Below, one piece after another: positions 26,385-35,477 of a DNA stretch of 64,000 bases. Within the stretch, counting starts at the first letter, position 1. Every line of letters starts with the position of its first letter. Source of the DNA: JAAYCI01 sp031551695 (GTDB lineage Bacteria; Bacillota; Clostridia; Oscillospirales; Ruminococcaceae); the NCBI GenBank assembly GCA_031551695.1, contig JAVBNG010000020.1, positions 79,228-143,227 of the forward strand. The letters run 5' to 3'. The notes beneath the pieces were generated by a model. The model had not been told where the DNA came from, searched no databases, and saw only the letters and a program-made list of their open reading frames with translations. The translations under genes and the position numbers were made by a program.

Positions 26385-27755
26385 ATGCAAAAAATCGACT
26401 TACTGGTGCAAAACGCCCGGATCGTGTCGCCTGAAACAGGCAAGGTGAGCGGGGAAAACACCTGCATCGCCGTGGATAAGGGCGAGATTTTGGAAGTTGC
26501 GGCGGGCATCGCCGAAAAATATGACCCGAAAAAGACCCTGGACGCCGCGGGCAAATATGTGTTTCCCGGCTTTATCAACACCCACAACCACCTGTTCCAG
26601 GTGCTTACCAAAGGCCTTGGCAAGGAACTGCTGCTGTGGGACTGGCTGAACACCACCGTCATGAAAATGACGCCCCACATCGACGAGGACGCCCTGTACG
26701 CCTCGGCGCTGGCGGGCTGCATGGCCAGCATGCGCACCGGCGTTACCACCACGCTGGATTTCCAGTACCTGCACTCCCGCCCCGGCCACTTCGACGCCGT
26801 GTGCCAGGCCTACACAGACAGCGGCATGCGCGGCTATGTGGGCCGCACCCAGTATGAAAACCCCTACGACGGCTTTGGCACCACCAAGGCGGAAACGGAA
26901 GAAGAATATTTCAACAACATGTCCGACATCGTGTCCGGCATGAAGGATCGCTCCATGCTGGACGCCGCCGTCATCGTGCCCATTATCATCGGCGTCAAGG
27001 ACCTGCCTTACTACAAAGACGGCTATTTCGGCCGCCTGCGCCGGTGCGCGGACGATTTGAAGATCCCCTACACGGCCCACGTGGTGGAAACGATGGATGA
27101 CGACAACTATGCCCTTGAGCATCTGGGCATGGACACCATCGACTTCATGGATTCGAACAAGTTTTTCGGCCCGCGCTGTGTGCTGGCCCACTGCGTGAAA
27201 ATGAAGGACAAGGACTTTGCCATTTTCAAAGAAAACGACGTGAAAGTGTCTTACAATGCGGTTTCCAACATGATCCTAGCCTCCGGCGTCGCCCCCATCG
27301 GCCGCTTTTTGGAGGAGGGCATCTGTGTGTCCATCGCCACAGACGGCCCCGGCAGCAACGACTCGCTGGACATGCTGGAAGCCATGAAAACCTCGGGCCT
27401 TTTGCAAAAGGTGGCCAGCCTCGATTCCCGTGCCATGCCCGCGCAAAAAGTGCTGGAATGCGCCACCATGGGCGGTGCGCGCGCCCTTTGCCGCGAGGAC
27501 CTTGGCAGTGTGGAGGCGGGCAAAAAGGCCGATTTCCTGCTGTTTGACCCGCACAACCTGCGCAGCGCCCCCGTGGCGGACCCGGTGGCCAGCCTTGTGT
27601 ACACCAGCGGCGAAAGCAGCATCGACACCGTGGTGGTGAACGGCCGCGTGCTTATTGAAGAGAAGCGCTTTACCGGCGTGGACGAAGGCCTGGTGGTGGA
27701 AAAGCTGGAGGCCGCCGCCGCGCGAGTGCGCAAAGCGGCGGGCATTGCATTGTAA
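26385..27755 (+). CDS. Amidohydrolase / deaminase of the TRZ/ATZ-SAH deaminase type
   Basis: 456 residues. The metal site is visible as H67-x-H69 (N-T-H-N-H), a later His in T-A-H-V-V-E, and an Asp in A-T-D-G-P. This is the layout of the ATZ/TRZ group, which includes 8-oxoguanine, guanine, cytosine and S-adenosylhomocysteine deaminases. A C-terminal D-F-L-L-F-D segment with beta-sandwich completes the urease-like fold. It is likely a nucleobase-type deaminase, but the exact substrate is not readable. The presence of a molybdenum hydroxylase elsewhere in the window makes a purine substrate attractive but unproven. Confidence 0.82.
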   Translation: MQKIDLLVQNARIVSPETGKVSGENTCIAVDKGEILEVAAGIAEKYDPKKTLDAAGKYVFPGFINTHNHLFQVLTKGLGKELLLWDWLNTTVMKMTPHIDEDALYASALAGCMASMRTGVTTTLDFQYLHSRPGHFDAVCQAYTDSGMRGYVGRTQYENPYDGFGTTKAETEEEYFNNMSDIVSGMKDRSMLDAAVIVPIIIGVKDLPYYKDGYFGRLRRCADDLKIPYTAHVVETMDDDNYALEHLGMDTIDFMDSNKFFGPRCVLAHCVKMKDKDFAIFKENDVKVSYNAVSNMILASGVAPIGRFLEEGICVSIATDGPGSNDSLDMLEAMKTSGLLQKVASLDSRAMPAQKVLECATMGGARALCREDLGSVEAGKKADFLLFDPHNLRSAPVADPVASLVYTSGESSIDTVVVNGRVLIEEKRFTGVDEGLVVEKLEAAAARVRKAAGIAL

Positions 27756-27814
27756 GTTTGCCGAACATTGTAAGTTGCCAAACGAAATATAACAGAGAAA
27801 AGAAGGGGAAAACG

Positions 27815-28978
27815 ATGGACGTGAAAAAGTTCTTTATGCCAACGAACGTGAAATTCGGCAAGGGCGCGCTTTCGGCGCTGGCCGACATTGTGCAGCCGGC
27901 CGACCGCGTGTTTTTCGTCACGGACGAGGGCCTGGAACAGCTGGGCCTTGCGGACAAGGCGCGGGAGCTGATCAAGGCTGCCGGGGCGGACTGCGCCACC
28001 TTCAACAAGGTGCCGCCGAACCCCTCCGCCGAGCTGGCGGAAGCGGCCATGGCCGAGCTGAAAGCCTACGCCCCCACCATGGTGGTAAGCCTTGGCGGCG
28101 GCAGCCCCACCGACCTTGGCAAAATTTTGGCGGCCTTGGCCACAAACCCGCTGCCGCTGGAAGAGTACCAGTGGAACGGCAAGCCCTTTGAAAACCCGTC
28201 CCTGCCGTTCGTGGCCATCCCCACCACGGCGGGCACCGGCAGCGAAGTGACCCGCGTGGCTGTTATCGTAAGCCGCAACGCCAAAAAAGGCGTCAACTCG
28301 GACGTGCTGTTCCCGAAATATGCCATTGTGGACCCGGAGCTGATGACCGGCCTGCCCGTGTACCTCACGGCCACCACCGGCATGGACGCGCTTACCCACG
28401 CCATCGAGGCCTATGTGGGCCTTGGGGCGAACCCGTTTACCGACGCCTTCGCCGAGGAGGCCATCCGGCTCATCGGCAAATCCCTGTGGCGGGCGTCGGC
28501 CTGCGGCACAGACGTGGACGCCCGGGCGGACATGGCCCTTGCCAGCACCCTGGCCGGCGTTGCCATGGACCAGGCGGGCCTTGGCATGGTGCACGCCATG
28601 AGCGGCCCCATGTGCGGCTTTTTCCACCTGGCCCACGGCGAAAGCAACGCCATATTGCTGGAGCATGTGATGCGCTACAACCTGCCCGCGAACCCCGAAA
28701 AGTTTGCCAATATCGCAAAGCTGCTGGGCTGCGAGACCATGGGCCTCGACACCTTCGAGCAGGCGGAGCTTTCCGTGCAGGCGGTGCGGCGGCTGTTTGA
28801 GCACACCGGCGCCAAATGCGACCTCGCCAAATTCGGCGTGAAACGCACCGACGCCGACCTTGTGGCCGAGGAGACGAAGAAGATGTTCCTGGTGCGCAAC
28901 AACCCGCGCGTGCCGAGCCATGAGGACTGCAAGATGGTGTTCCTGGGCGTTTTGGACGATTACGGAATTACGGAATAG
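27815..28978 (+). CDS. Iron-containing alcohol dehydrogenase
   Basis: 387 residues, family length. The NAD(P)-binding G-G-G-S-P-T-D and P-T-T-A-G-T-G-S-E motifs, and the metal-site region with H-A-I-E-A-Y, H-A-M-S-G-P and H-G-E-S-N, are present. The start at 27815 has an AGAAGGGG site. The gene starts 59 bases after the amidohydrolase stop and is followed by an aldehyde dehydrogenase, so a two-step oxidation or reduction between an alcohol and an acid is suggested. The substrate is unknown. Confidence 0.9.
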   Translation: MDVKKFFMPTNVKFGKGALSALADIVQPADRVFFVTDEGLEQLGLADKARELIKAAGADCATFNKVPPNPSAELAEAAMAELKAYAPTMVVSLGGGSPTDLGKILAALATNPLPLEEYQWNGKPFENPSLPFVAIPTTAGTGSEVTRVAVIVSRNAKKGVNSDVLFPKYAIVDPELMTGLPVYLTATTGMDALTHAIEAYVGLGANPFTDAFAEEAIRLIGKSLWRASACGTDVDARADMALASTLAGVAMDQAGLGMVHAMSGPMCGFFHLAHGESNAILLEHVMRYNLPANPEKFANIAKLLGCETMGLDTFEQAELSVQAVRRLFEHTGAKCDLAKFGVKRTDADLVAEETKKMFLVRNNPRVPSHEDCKMVFLGVLDDYGITE

Positions 28979-28984
28979 GCAAAC

Positions 28985-29012
28985 GCGACAGTAGTCGCAC
29001 TTTAGCCACTTT
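28985..29012. terminator. Weak hairpin followed by a T-run
   Basis: GCGAC-AGTA-GTCGC is followed, after 12 bases, by seven Ts. The stem is short and the T-run is displaced, so termination is doubtful. Confidence 0.3.
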
Positions 29013-29106
29013 TTTTATTGAAAGTAATAACTGTATCAACGCGCCGCCAGTCCGCCAACGGCCATGGCTGCGTATGAATCCGCCGTTGGGGAAAGGTTGT
29101 TTAGGT

Positions 29107-30573
29107 ATGGCGAATACAGACGTGCGCAAATTCCAAAACTACATCGACGGGAAGTGGCAGGCCAGCGTCACAGGCGAGACCAAGGAGCTGCACTGCCCCG
29201 CCAGCGGGGAAGTGGTGGCGAACATTCCCGCCAGCGACAAGCGGGACGTGGACGCCGCCGTGGCCAGCGCAAAGCGGGCCTTTTACGAAGAGGACTGGGC
29301 CTTCAACCCGCGCGGGCGCTCGGCGGCCATGTTCAGCTGGGCGCGCAAGATGCGCGAAAACCATGAGGCCCTTGCCCGCCAGCTGTCGCTGGAAACGGGC
29401 AAGCCCATAGGCGAGGCGCGCTTTGAAGTGAACGGCGCCATCGGTTACCTGGAATTTTACGCCAGTGCCGCGCGCAATATTTACGGCGGCACCATCCCGG
29501 TGGACCAATACACTCTCTCAGTGCTGGCGCGGGACCCGGTGGGCGTCATTGGCGTCATCACGCCGTGGAACTATCCCATTACCCTGCTGATGCGCGACAT
29601 GGCCCCGGCCCTTGCCGCGGGCAACACCATTGTGGTGAAGGCGGCGGACCAGACCACCGGCTGCACCCTGGCGGTGATTGAGCTGCTGGAGGGCCTCGAC
29701 GGCTTCCCCCGCGGCGTGATGAACGCGGTGAGCGGCCTTGGGCGCGTGGTGGGCAACGCCCTTGTGGAGCACGCGGACGTGGACATGATCAGCTTCACCG
29801 GCGGCGTGGACACGGGCAAAAATATTATGCGTAGCGCGGCGGACACGATGAAAAAGCTGTCGCTGGAGTTGGGCGGCAAAAGCCCCAATATTATTTTTGC
29901 CGACGCAGACCTGGAAAAGGCGCTGCCCTATGCGGTGAAGGCATGCTTCACCAACGCGGGCCAGCTGTGCACATCCGGCACGCGGCTGGTGATTGAAGAG
30001 AGCATTGCCGAAGGCTTTGTGGCAAAGCTGAAAGCCGCCGTGGAGGCGCTGAAAATCGGCCCATGCCTCGACGATGCCACCCAGATGGGCGCCATCACCA
30101 CGGAAGACCAGATGGAGAAGGTGCTTTCGTATATCGAGATTGGCAAAAAGGACGGCAAGCTGGTAACAGGCGGCAAGCGCCTGACGGAGAACGGCCTCGA
30201 CAAGGGCTTTTTCGTGGCCCCCACCATTTTCATGAACCCGCCGATGGAAAGCCCCGTGGTGCAGGAAGAGATTTTTGGGCCTGTGCTGGTGGTGCAGACC
30301 TTCAAGACGGAGGCGGAGGCCATCGCAATTGCCAACGGCACTACCTTTGGCCTTGCCAGCGGCGTGTGGAGCCAGGACATCGACCGTGCCATGCGCGTGG
30401 CGCGCAAAGTCCGCGCGGGCAGCGTGTGGGTGAACTGCTACAACCGGCTGTTCCCGGAGTGCGAGACCGGCGGCTTCAAAGAGAGCGGCATCGACCGCGC
30501 CGGCGGCGTGGAAGGCCTGATGAAGTATACCGAAGTGAAACACATTTGCGTGGATTTTGTGCCGAAAGCCTAA
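29107..30573 (+). CDS. Aldehyde dehydrogenase (NAD(P)+)
   Basis: 488 residues. The catalytic cysteine lies in N-A-G-Q-L-C-T-S-G and the general-base glutamate in L-E-L-G-G-K-S-P; the cofactor motif F-T-G-G and the C-terminal E-E-I-F-G-P are intact. The sequence is of the betaine-/succinate-semialdehyde-like class. The ATG at 29107 is chosen since the conserved N-terminus begins there and GGGGAAAGG lies upstream. It probably acts with the Fe-alcohol dehydrogenase just before it. A very strong terminator follows. Confidence 0.92.
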   Translation: MANTDVRKFQNYIDGKWQASVTGETKELHCPASGEVVANIPASDKRDVDAAVASAKRAFYEEDWAFNPRGRSAAMFSWARKMRENHEALARQLSLETGKPIGEARFEVNGAIGYLEFYASAARNIYGGTIPVDQYTLSVLARDPVGVIGVITPWNYPITLLMRDMAPALAAGNTIVVKAADQTTGCTLAVIELLEGLDGFPRGVMNAVSGLGRVVGNALVEHADVDMISFTGGVDTGKNIMRSAADTMKKLSLELGGKSPNIIFADADLEKALPYAVKACFTNAGQLCTSGTRLVIEESIAEGFVAKLKAAVEALKIGPCLDDATQMGAITTEDQMEKVLSYIEIGKKDGKLVTGGKRLTENGLDKGFFVAPTIFMNPPMESPVVQEEIFGPVLVVQTFKTEAEAIAIANGTTFGLASGVWSQDIDRAMRVARKVRAGSVWVNCYNRLFPECETGGFKESGIDRAGGVEGLMKYTEVKHICVDFVPKA

Positions 30574-30578
30574 ATGCA

Positions 30579-30630
30579 AAAACCTTCGCGCGCGGCGGGC
30601 TTGCCCCGCCGCGGCGAAGGTTTTAATTTT
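30579..30630 (+). terminator. Strong rho-independent terminator
   Basis: AAAACCTTCGC at 30579-30589 pairs with GCGAAGGTTTT at 30614-30624, with a second CGGCGGG/CCCGCCG stem inside and T-rich sequence after. Confidence 0.85.
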
Positions 30631-30977
30631 ACCTTGACGGCCTGCCGTTTTGATGCTGCATTTATGCGTTCGGGGCGCCAAAGCGTTCGCTATACATAAT
30701 GAATATACGTACCGATCCGGTTCATCGTGAAAAGATGGACTGGATTTTGTTTTTCTAACAAGCCCAATCGATCAAAAGATATGGCGTTGCTTCTTGCGGA
30801 AAAATGGAAAGTACACCGTACAAACGACGGAATACCCCCGAACACATTATGGCAAGCATTTCTGCGATGTTTTTTTAACTGGACATAGCGTAGATGTGGT
30901 AAAATAAAGAATATGGTACTGTGACGGGCAGTTTCTCCGCGCATCCGGTGCGCATCAGCGGTAAATGGGGTATGGTT
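30631..30977. other. Non-coding leader region of the LuxR gene, 347 bases
   Basis: AT-richer than its neighbours. No gene or RNA was recognised. It ends with GGTAAAATAAAG around 30898, which could be part of a promoter for the LuxR-type gene. Confidence 0.45.
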
Positions 30978-32360
30978 ATGAAAAGGGTTGTTTCCACCGA
31001 AGGCATTACAAAGAAAAATGCCCCCTATCTGATGATATGGGTACTGTATTATGCGTGGGTTGTTATCTTCACCACTTGGTGGACGGTGACACCTTCCTCC
31101 GGCGACATTTACACCGCCGATATCCGCAGCATTGTCCATGGCGTGAACTTGCTGAGCTCGGCGGTTTGTATCAGTTTTTACAAAAAGGAGTGGTTTGCTA
31201 AGGCAGCGCGCGCGGCGGCTGTGATATTGCTGGCGGGCACAACGGTTTTTCTCTTTGTGCTGCCCACGGGCTGGCAGTTGTATGCCGCGCCGGCGGTGGG
31301 GGCCATACTTGGGCTTATGAACGTAAGCATCCTGATCCCTTTCGTGTATGTGATGAACAACACGGAAAAGCTCTATGGCATGCTGCTGGCCTTTGTGTGC
31401 CTAAACCTGCTCTCGCTGTTGGGGCAGACGGCCTGGTTTGGCAGTCTTGGGGAGAAAATCGCTTCGCTCGTCATTCTGGCCGCAGCGTTGTCCGGCGTCC
31501 TGTTCTTCAAAAAGGAGGACCTGAACACCCCGGACGCTTTGTTGCCGGCAAAGCCGGCGAACAAGACCGTCTATTTTTCATTGGCCATCAACTGTTTTTT
31601 TGCCGTCTTCATAAAAGGCGTCGGCATCATCATGCTGAACAACATTTCGGGTGTCAATTTGCCCTCCGCCTACCTGTGTTTTTTTACAGGCGGCTTGCTG
31701 GGCTGCGGGGTGTATTGGTTTGTCTTTGCCCGCGTCCGCGGCAGCCTGTTCACGGTGTGGAACATCACTTTTTCCGCTTTCCTGCTGGCGGCCTTGAGCT
31801 ATGCCGTTGTGCCTGTCTATCCGGCTGCCGGTATTCCCGTTGCCATTTTTACCGGGATTGCCGGCACCATAGGCATGATCACCCTATATTACAACACGGG
31901 GGTGATTGGCCGGAAATACCGCAGCATGAACTACCTGAAGCTGTGCCTGTGGTTTGGGGTGTTGGGCGGTGGAGGAAGCGTTGTGCTTGGCAACTTGCTG
32001 GGCCGGCTGAACCAGACCGTTGCCATCACGGTGCTTGCGGGCGTGTCGGTTTTGGCCTGCATTGTCTACTTTATTATGTTTCCCTTCTTGCAGCGCACCT
32101 ATTTCCAGGACGAATGGACCACCGATTCGGAACTTACCGAGACCGACGGCCAGTTAGGCGAAATGATGCGGCGTTACCAGCTTACCCCCAGGGAATCCCA
32201 GATATGCCGCCTGCTGCTGGACGGACACACCATGCGCCAGATTGCCGGTGAACTCCAAATATCCCAGTCAACCGTCAGTATGCACACCGTTAATTTGTAT
32301 CGGAAACTCGGCATCAACAGCCGGATAGAGCTTTTGAACCGGATGCGGGAAACCCTATAG
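30978..32360 (+). CDS. Membrane-anchored LuxR-family regulator (12-TM + HTH)
   Basis: 460 residues. Residues 1-385 contain about 12 hydrophobic helices arranged like an MFS-type membrane domain; residues 395-455 form a LuxR-type helix-turn-helix (L-T-P-R-E-S-Q-I-C, then S-T-V-S-M-H and Y-R-K-L-G-I-N-S-R). No receiver or kinase domain is present. This one-component membrane-sensor design is known from Eggerthellaceae and some Clostridia, where such genes sit beside the genes they regulate. The likely target here is the zinc-ribbon cassette starting about 200 bases downstream. ATG 30978 is set by GGGG seven bases upstream. Confidence 0.85.
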   Translation: MKRVVSTEGITKKNAPYLMIWVLYYAWVVIFTTWWTVTPSSGDIYTADIRSIVHGVNLLSSAVCISFYKKEWFAKAARAAAVILLAGTTVFLFVLPTGWQLYAAPAVGAILGLMNVSILIPFVYVMNNTEKLYGMLLAFVCLNLLSLLGQTAWFGSLGEKIASLVILAAALSGVLFFKKEDLNTPDALLPAKPANKTVYFSLAINCFFAVFIKGVGIIMLNNISGVNLPSAYLCFFTGGLLGCGVYWFVFARVRGSLFTVWNITFSAFLLAALSYAVVPVYPAAGIPVAIFTGIAGTIGMITLYYNTGVIGRKYRSMNYLKLCLWFGVLGGGGSVVLGNLLGRLNQTVAITVLAGVSVLACIVYFIMFPFLQRTYFQDEWTTDSELTETDGQLGEMMRRYQLTPRESQICRLLLDGHTMRQIAGELQISQSTVSMHTVNLYRKLGINSRIELLNRMRETL

Positions 32361-32376
32361 GCAAGAAAAAGGCGGT

Positions 32377-32407
32377 ACCTCCCTGACTATATAGGGGGGT
32401 GTTTTTT
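32377..32407 (+). terminator. Terminator after the LuxR gene
   Basis: ACCTCCCT (32377-32384) and AGGGGGGT (32393-32400) pair with one wobble and are followed by G-TTTTTT. It separates the LuxR transcript from the cassette. Confidence 0.65.
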
Positions 32408-32569
32408 GTGCATTATTTCGCACAAAAAAGAGAATACAGGTAAATTCACAGGTAGGCAAACAGCTTTTTTCGCCCAATGATACAGACATGGGGTATCTAT
32501 TTTTTGTGAAAGGAGTGCCCGTGGTAGGGTTACGCTGTGGCGTTCTGGAAACGGAAGGAGGTGACTGCT

Positions 32570-32929
32570 TTGTTCACGTTGGGTCAGGGGGGCGGCCGCG
32601 CGTTTATGCCGGTTTCACCCAATGACAGCGAGGAAGCCTTACAGGCGCGAGCGGGACGGCTGTCCGGCGATGAGGCAGAAATCTACAAATGGCTGCGGGA
32701 GTTTTACAGCGAGCGATGGATTGCGGAGACTTTGCTGCTGAAGCGGCTTGAAGCGAGAGAAAAAATCCGGCAGGTATATTTCAAGCTGGGCGTCAAGAAC
32801 AAGCGGGCGCTGCTCAGGGCCTATGGTCGCCTTCCGCACCTTCAAAAGGGCCCGGTGGATACCGGGATTATCGACAGCTATGTTGATGCGCGCACAGAAA
32901 AAGCGATACAAACAATCTTGATGAAATGA
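32570..32929 (+). CDS. Small LuxR-fold helix-turn-helix protein
   Basis: 119 residues from TTG 32570, which has GGAGG eight bases upstream; a GTG at 32537 would add eleven residues but lacks a good site. Residues 33-90 follow the pattern of the LuxR helix-turn-helix: a hydrophobic helix, W-I-A-E-T, then K-I-R-Q-V-Y-F-K-L-G-V-K-N-K-R, directly comparable to Y-R-K-L-G-I-N-S-R in the upstream membrane regulator. No sensor domain is attached. It is probably a DNA-binding or adaptor protein of the cassette. No family name is offered. Confidence 0.65.
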   Translation: MFTLGQGGGRAFMPVSPNDSEEALQARAGRLSGDEAEIYKWLREFYSERWIAETLLLKRLEAREKIRQVYFKLGVKNKRALLRAYGRLPHLQKGPVDTGIIDSYVDARTEKAIQTILMK

Positions 32930-32945
32930 AAGGGAGGAAAAGGAG

Positions 32946-33425
32946 ATGGCTGACAATCCACTGGGCGGTTTGGGCGGTATATTCGGTGGCGGTTTGGGGA
33001 AGGCGCTTTCCGGCTTTATGCCACAGGACGCACCCGAAACCAAGCTGTTCAAAGCGAGCGGCGAGCTGGGCGATTTGCAAAAGCAGGAAGCTGAGATTTT
33101 AACCGAAATAGGTCGTCAAGCGTTTGCGCAAAATCCGGGTGCCTGGCCCCAGGCCGACAAATTGCGTCTCATTCAAAGCAACATCGCCGAGGCGCAGGGG
33201 ACGTTGGACGAGGCAAAACGGATCCAGGCCGAAGCCGACGCCGCCAAGGCGGCAGACGATGCAAATGGCCTCTGCCCCAGCTGTGGGCACAAAAACCCAG
33301 AGGGAGTGAAATTCTGCCAGGAGTGCGGCGGCAAGCTGGGGGAGTCCTTCTGCAAAAACTGTGGCGCCAAATTGCAGCCCGGCACCCGTTTTTGTGGCGA
33401 GTGCGGTGCAAATCAGGAGGGGTAG
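32946..33425 (+). CDS. Zinc-ribbon protein with glycine-rich N-terminus
   Basis: 159 residues. The first 20 residues are Gly/Leu-rich and suited to membrane or protein contact; residues 40-100 are helical and Glu/Ala-rich; two C-terminal zinc ribbons follow, each made of a pair of CxxC knuckles (L-C-P-S-C-G with F-C-Q-E-C-G, then F-C-K-N-C-G with F-C-G-E-C-G). A GGGAGG site precedes the ATG. No enzymatic domain is visible. It lies 16 bases after the LuxR-fold gene and 22 before the next zinc-ribbon gene, so all are one transcript. Confidence 0.75.
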   Translation: MADNPLGGLGGIFGGGLGKALSGFMPQDAPETKLFKASGELGDLQKQEAEILTEIGRQAFAQNPGAWPQADKLRLIQSNIAEAQGTLDEAKRIQAEADAAKAADDANGLCPSCGHKNPEGVKFCQECGGKLGESFCKNCGAKLQPGTRFCGECGANQEG

Positions 33426-33447
33426 CGCAGAAAGGAGATGGTGACGA

Positions 33448-33783
33448 GTGGCAACCTACAAACAGCCTTGCGTCCACTGCGGTGCCTTCATCGAGCGGGA
33501 CGCCCGCCTGTGCCCAAACTGTGCCAGCCACAGCCCCTTTGGCTACCACTGCCCTGCCTGCATGCGGGAGATTGAGAAGGGTCGGCCGGTCTGCTCCGGC
33601 TGCGGGCGTTCCCTCACGGTGGTGTGCCCCGCTTGCGGGCAACCTGCCTTTGCGGATGAACGCTGCGAAAAATGTGGCAGCAGTTTGATGATCCGCTGCG
33701 CAAATGTCCGCTGTGGGGAGTTGCAGTTTTTTGAGAATGCCAAATGTACTGCCTGCGGCAAGAAAATAAAGTCCAAACGATAA
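33448..33783 (+). CDS. Multi-zinc-ribbon protein (eight cysteine knuckles)
   Basis: 111 residues starting at GTG 33448 with AAGGAG upstream. Almost the whole protein is four successive zinc-ribbon units, with 16 cysteines in C-x2-C or C-x4-C pairs (for example P-C-V-H-C-G, L-C-P-N-C, V-C-P-A-C-G, K-C-T-A-C-G). It has a basic tail K-K-I-K-S-K-R. It resembles DZANK-type zinc ribbons and may bind nucleic acid or protein. It is part of the five-gene cassette. Confidence 0.75.
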   Translation: MATYKQPCVHCGAFIERDARLCPNCASHSPFGYHCPACMREIEKGRPVCSGCGRSLTVVCPACGQPAFADERCEKCGSSLMIRCANVRCGELQFFENAKCTACGKKIKSKR

Positions 33784-33817
33784 ATAAATTCAGAAAAGGT
33801 ATGGGAGGAACACATAT

Positions 33818-34660
33818 ATGAAAAAGGCCATCGCCCTGCTTACTGTTTTATTCTGCATTACAGCAGTTTTATCCGGCTGCGGGGGCGCCAAACGTGTAGA
33901 GGGAACCAGTTTCGGCACAGCAGTTGAAAGTGGCGGTGTTGCGGCACCGGCAAACAATCAGGCCGGCGGGATATACAAAACCCCCGGCAACGAACTGACG
34001 GATTTTTCCAATGCGTTCCAAAGCGCGGTTTCCGTTTTTGAGGAGGCTACGAATGGCTTGGAGGATTTTGACGCCCTCACCACCCAGCTTTCCGTGGTGT
34101 CTGCCTATATGCCGGTTTACACTGTGGCCATGTATGACCTTCTTGACAGTGCAGACAAGGCGCACGAGGAGGGAACCTTGATGCTGTCCGGCTATGAGGC
34201 TGTCCGTGACAAAGCGGGCACGGAAATCACATTCAGCGGCAACGCGGTGCTGGAAGAAGATTCGCCAACGGGCGCAAAAGCCGGTGACAAGCTGGAGGAG
34301 AGCGGCAGTCTAAACACCGAGACCAATACCTTCACCTATCTGTCCACAGCCACCCGCGGTGAATCCGTTGTCTCACGCAGCGCCATCCAGATATGCATGA
34401 GCGGCGACACTTGGGTTTTCCAGTACATCGCATCGAATAATCCTGCCCAGGACGAAAGAGGCAACAACCTGAATGTTGCGGTGTTTGAGCGGTTTAACCA
34501 AACGGAGCAGGAGACCATTGTTGCCACGCATACCCTGCCCACCGATTTTACGCCCGCCGCAATTTCTGCCGACAGTGCGCCCGACCAAATGGCGGAAGGG
34601 TTTACAGGGACCGGGCGAATCACAGTTCAAAGCAATGAAGCGGCCTATCAATCGCTGTAG
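33818..34660 (+). CDS. Lipoprotein of unknown function
   Basis: 280 residues. The N-terminus is a clear lipoprotein signal: K-K, a hydrophobic core and lipobox L-S-G-C at about residues 19-22. The mature part starts with a flexible Gly/Ala linker, then a helical segment (about 55-110) and a beta-rich C-terminal domain (about 120-265). I recognise no domain. As the only exported product of the cassette it may act at the cell surface while the zinc-ribbon proteins act inside. A GGGAGG site precedes the ATG. Confidence 0.7.
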   Translation: MKKAIALLTVLFCITAVLSGCGGAKRVEGTSFGTAVESGGVAAPANNQAGGIYKTPGNELTDFSNAFQSAVSVFEEATNGLEDFDALTTQLSVVSAYMPVYTVAMYDLLDSADKAHEEGTLMLSGYEAVRDKAGTEITFSGNAVLEEDSPTGAKAGDKLEESGSLNTETNTFTYLSTATRGESVVSRSAIQICMSGDTWVFQYIASNNPAQDERGNNLNVAVFERFNQTEQETIVATHTLPTDFTPAAISADSAPDQMAEGFTGTGRITVQSNEAAYQSL

Positions 34661-34690
34661 CAATCAAAAGGGCATAGGGAGGTGGTATTG

Positions 34691-35455
34691 ATGCTCAAGG
34701 CATTCACACGAAATTATGAAGACAACTCCACCGACGCAGGTTTCGAGTTCACTTTTTACTGCGACAACTGCCGCGACGGATACAAGAGCAGCTTTATTGA
34801 ATCGGAAACGTACAAAAAGAAAAAAGGCCTCCGCGAGCTGGGGCAAGGCGTGAGCCTGCTGGGCAACCTGGTGGGCGGCAGGCTTGGAAGCCTTGCCTAT
34901 TCCGCCGAACGGGGCGGTGATATCCTTGCTGAGCGGTTTGAAGGCCAAAGCCCCGAATGGCGCAAGGAGCATGAGCACGCCTTTGAACACGCCCAGAACG
35001 AAGCAAAGCAGCATTTCCACCGGTGCCACAGTTGCAACAGCTACGTGTGCGACGCGTGCCTGAACGAAGACGAGGGGTTGTGCGTGGCATGCGCACCGCG
35101 GCAGGAGGTTTATGTTGCCCGCGCCCGCGCCGACGCAATGAAACGCAACATTGAGGACGCGGGGCAGGCCGCCACGGTATGGAAGGGTGCCGTTGAGAGT
35201 AAAACCACAGTCTGCCCGGCCTGTGGAAAGCCCGCCGGCAGTGGGAAGTTCTGCAACAACTGCGGCGCCGCCATGGCGCTGAAGGAATGCCCCAAGTGCG
35301 GGGCCAAGAACGCACAGGCGGTGCGCTTTTGCAACAATTGCGGCGAAAACCTTTCCGCAACATCGGCTGTGCCCAGCGGCAAATGTGGCGCCTGTGAGCA
35401 AGACAACCCACCCGGCACCAAGTTTTGCGGCGGATGCGGGAATAAACTTGCATAA
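34691..35455 (+). CDS. Zinc-ribbon protein, large
   Basis: 254 residues. It opens with a CxxC pair (Y-C-D-N-C), has a central helical region (about 45-105) with a Gly-rich hydrophobic stretch, a treble-clef-like cluster around residues 110-135 (R-C-H-S-C, V-C-D-A-C, L-C-V-A-C) and three C-terminal zinc ribbons (V-C-P-A-C-G to F-C-N-N-C-G, E-C-P-K-C-G to F-C-N-N-C-G, K-C-G-A-C to F-C-G-G-C-G). ATG 34691 has GGGAGG eight bases upstream. It is the last gene before a perfect terminator. Confidence 0.75.
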   Translation: MLKAFTRNYEDNSTDAGFEFTFYCDNCRDGYKSSFIESETYKKKKGLRELGQGVSLLGNLVGGRLGSLAYSAERGGDILAERFEGQSPEWRKEHEHAFEHAQNEAKQHFHRCHSCNSYVCDACLNEDEGLCVACAPRQEVYVARARADAMKRNIEDAGQAATVWKGAVESKTTVCPACGKPAGSGKFCNNCGAAMALKECPKCGAKNAQAVRFCNNCGENLSATSAVPSGKCGACEQDNPPGTKFCGGCGNKLA

Positions 35456-35477
35456 GTTGCAGCCAATGACGTGAATG

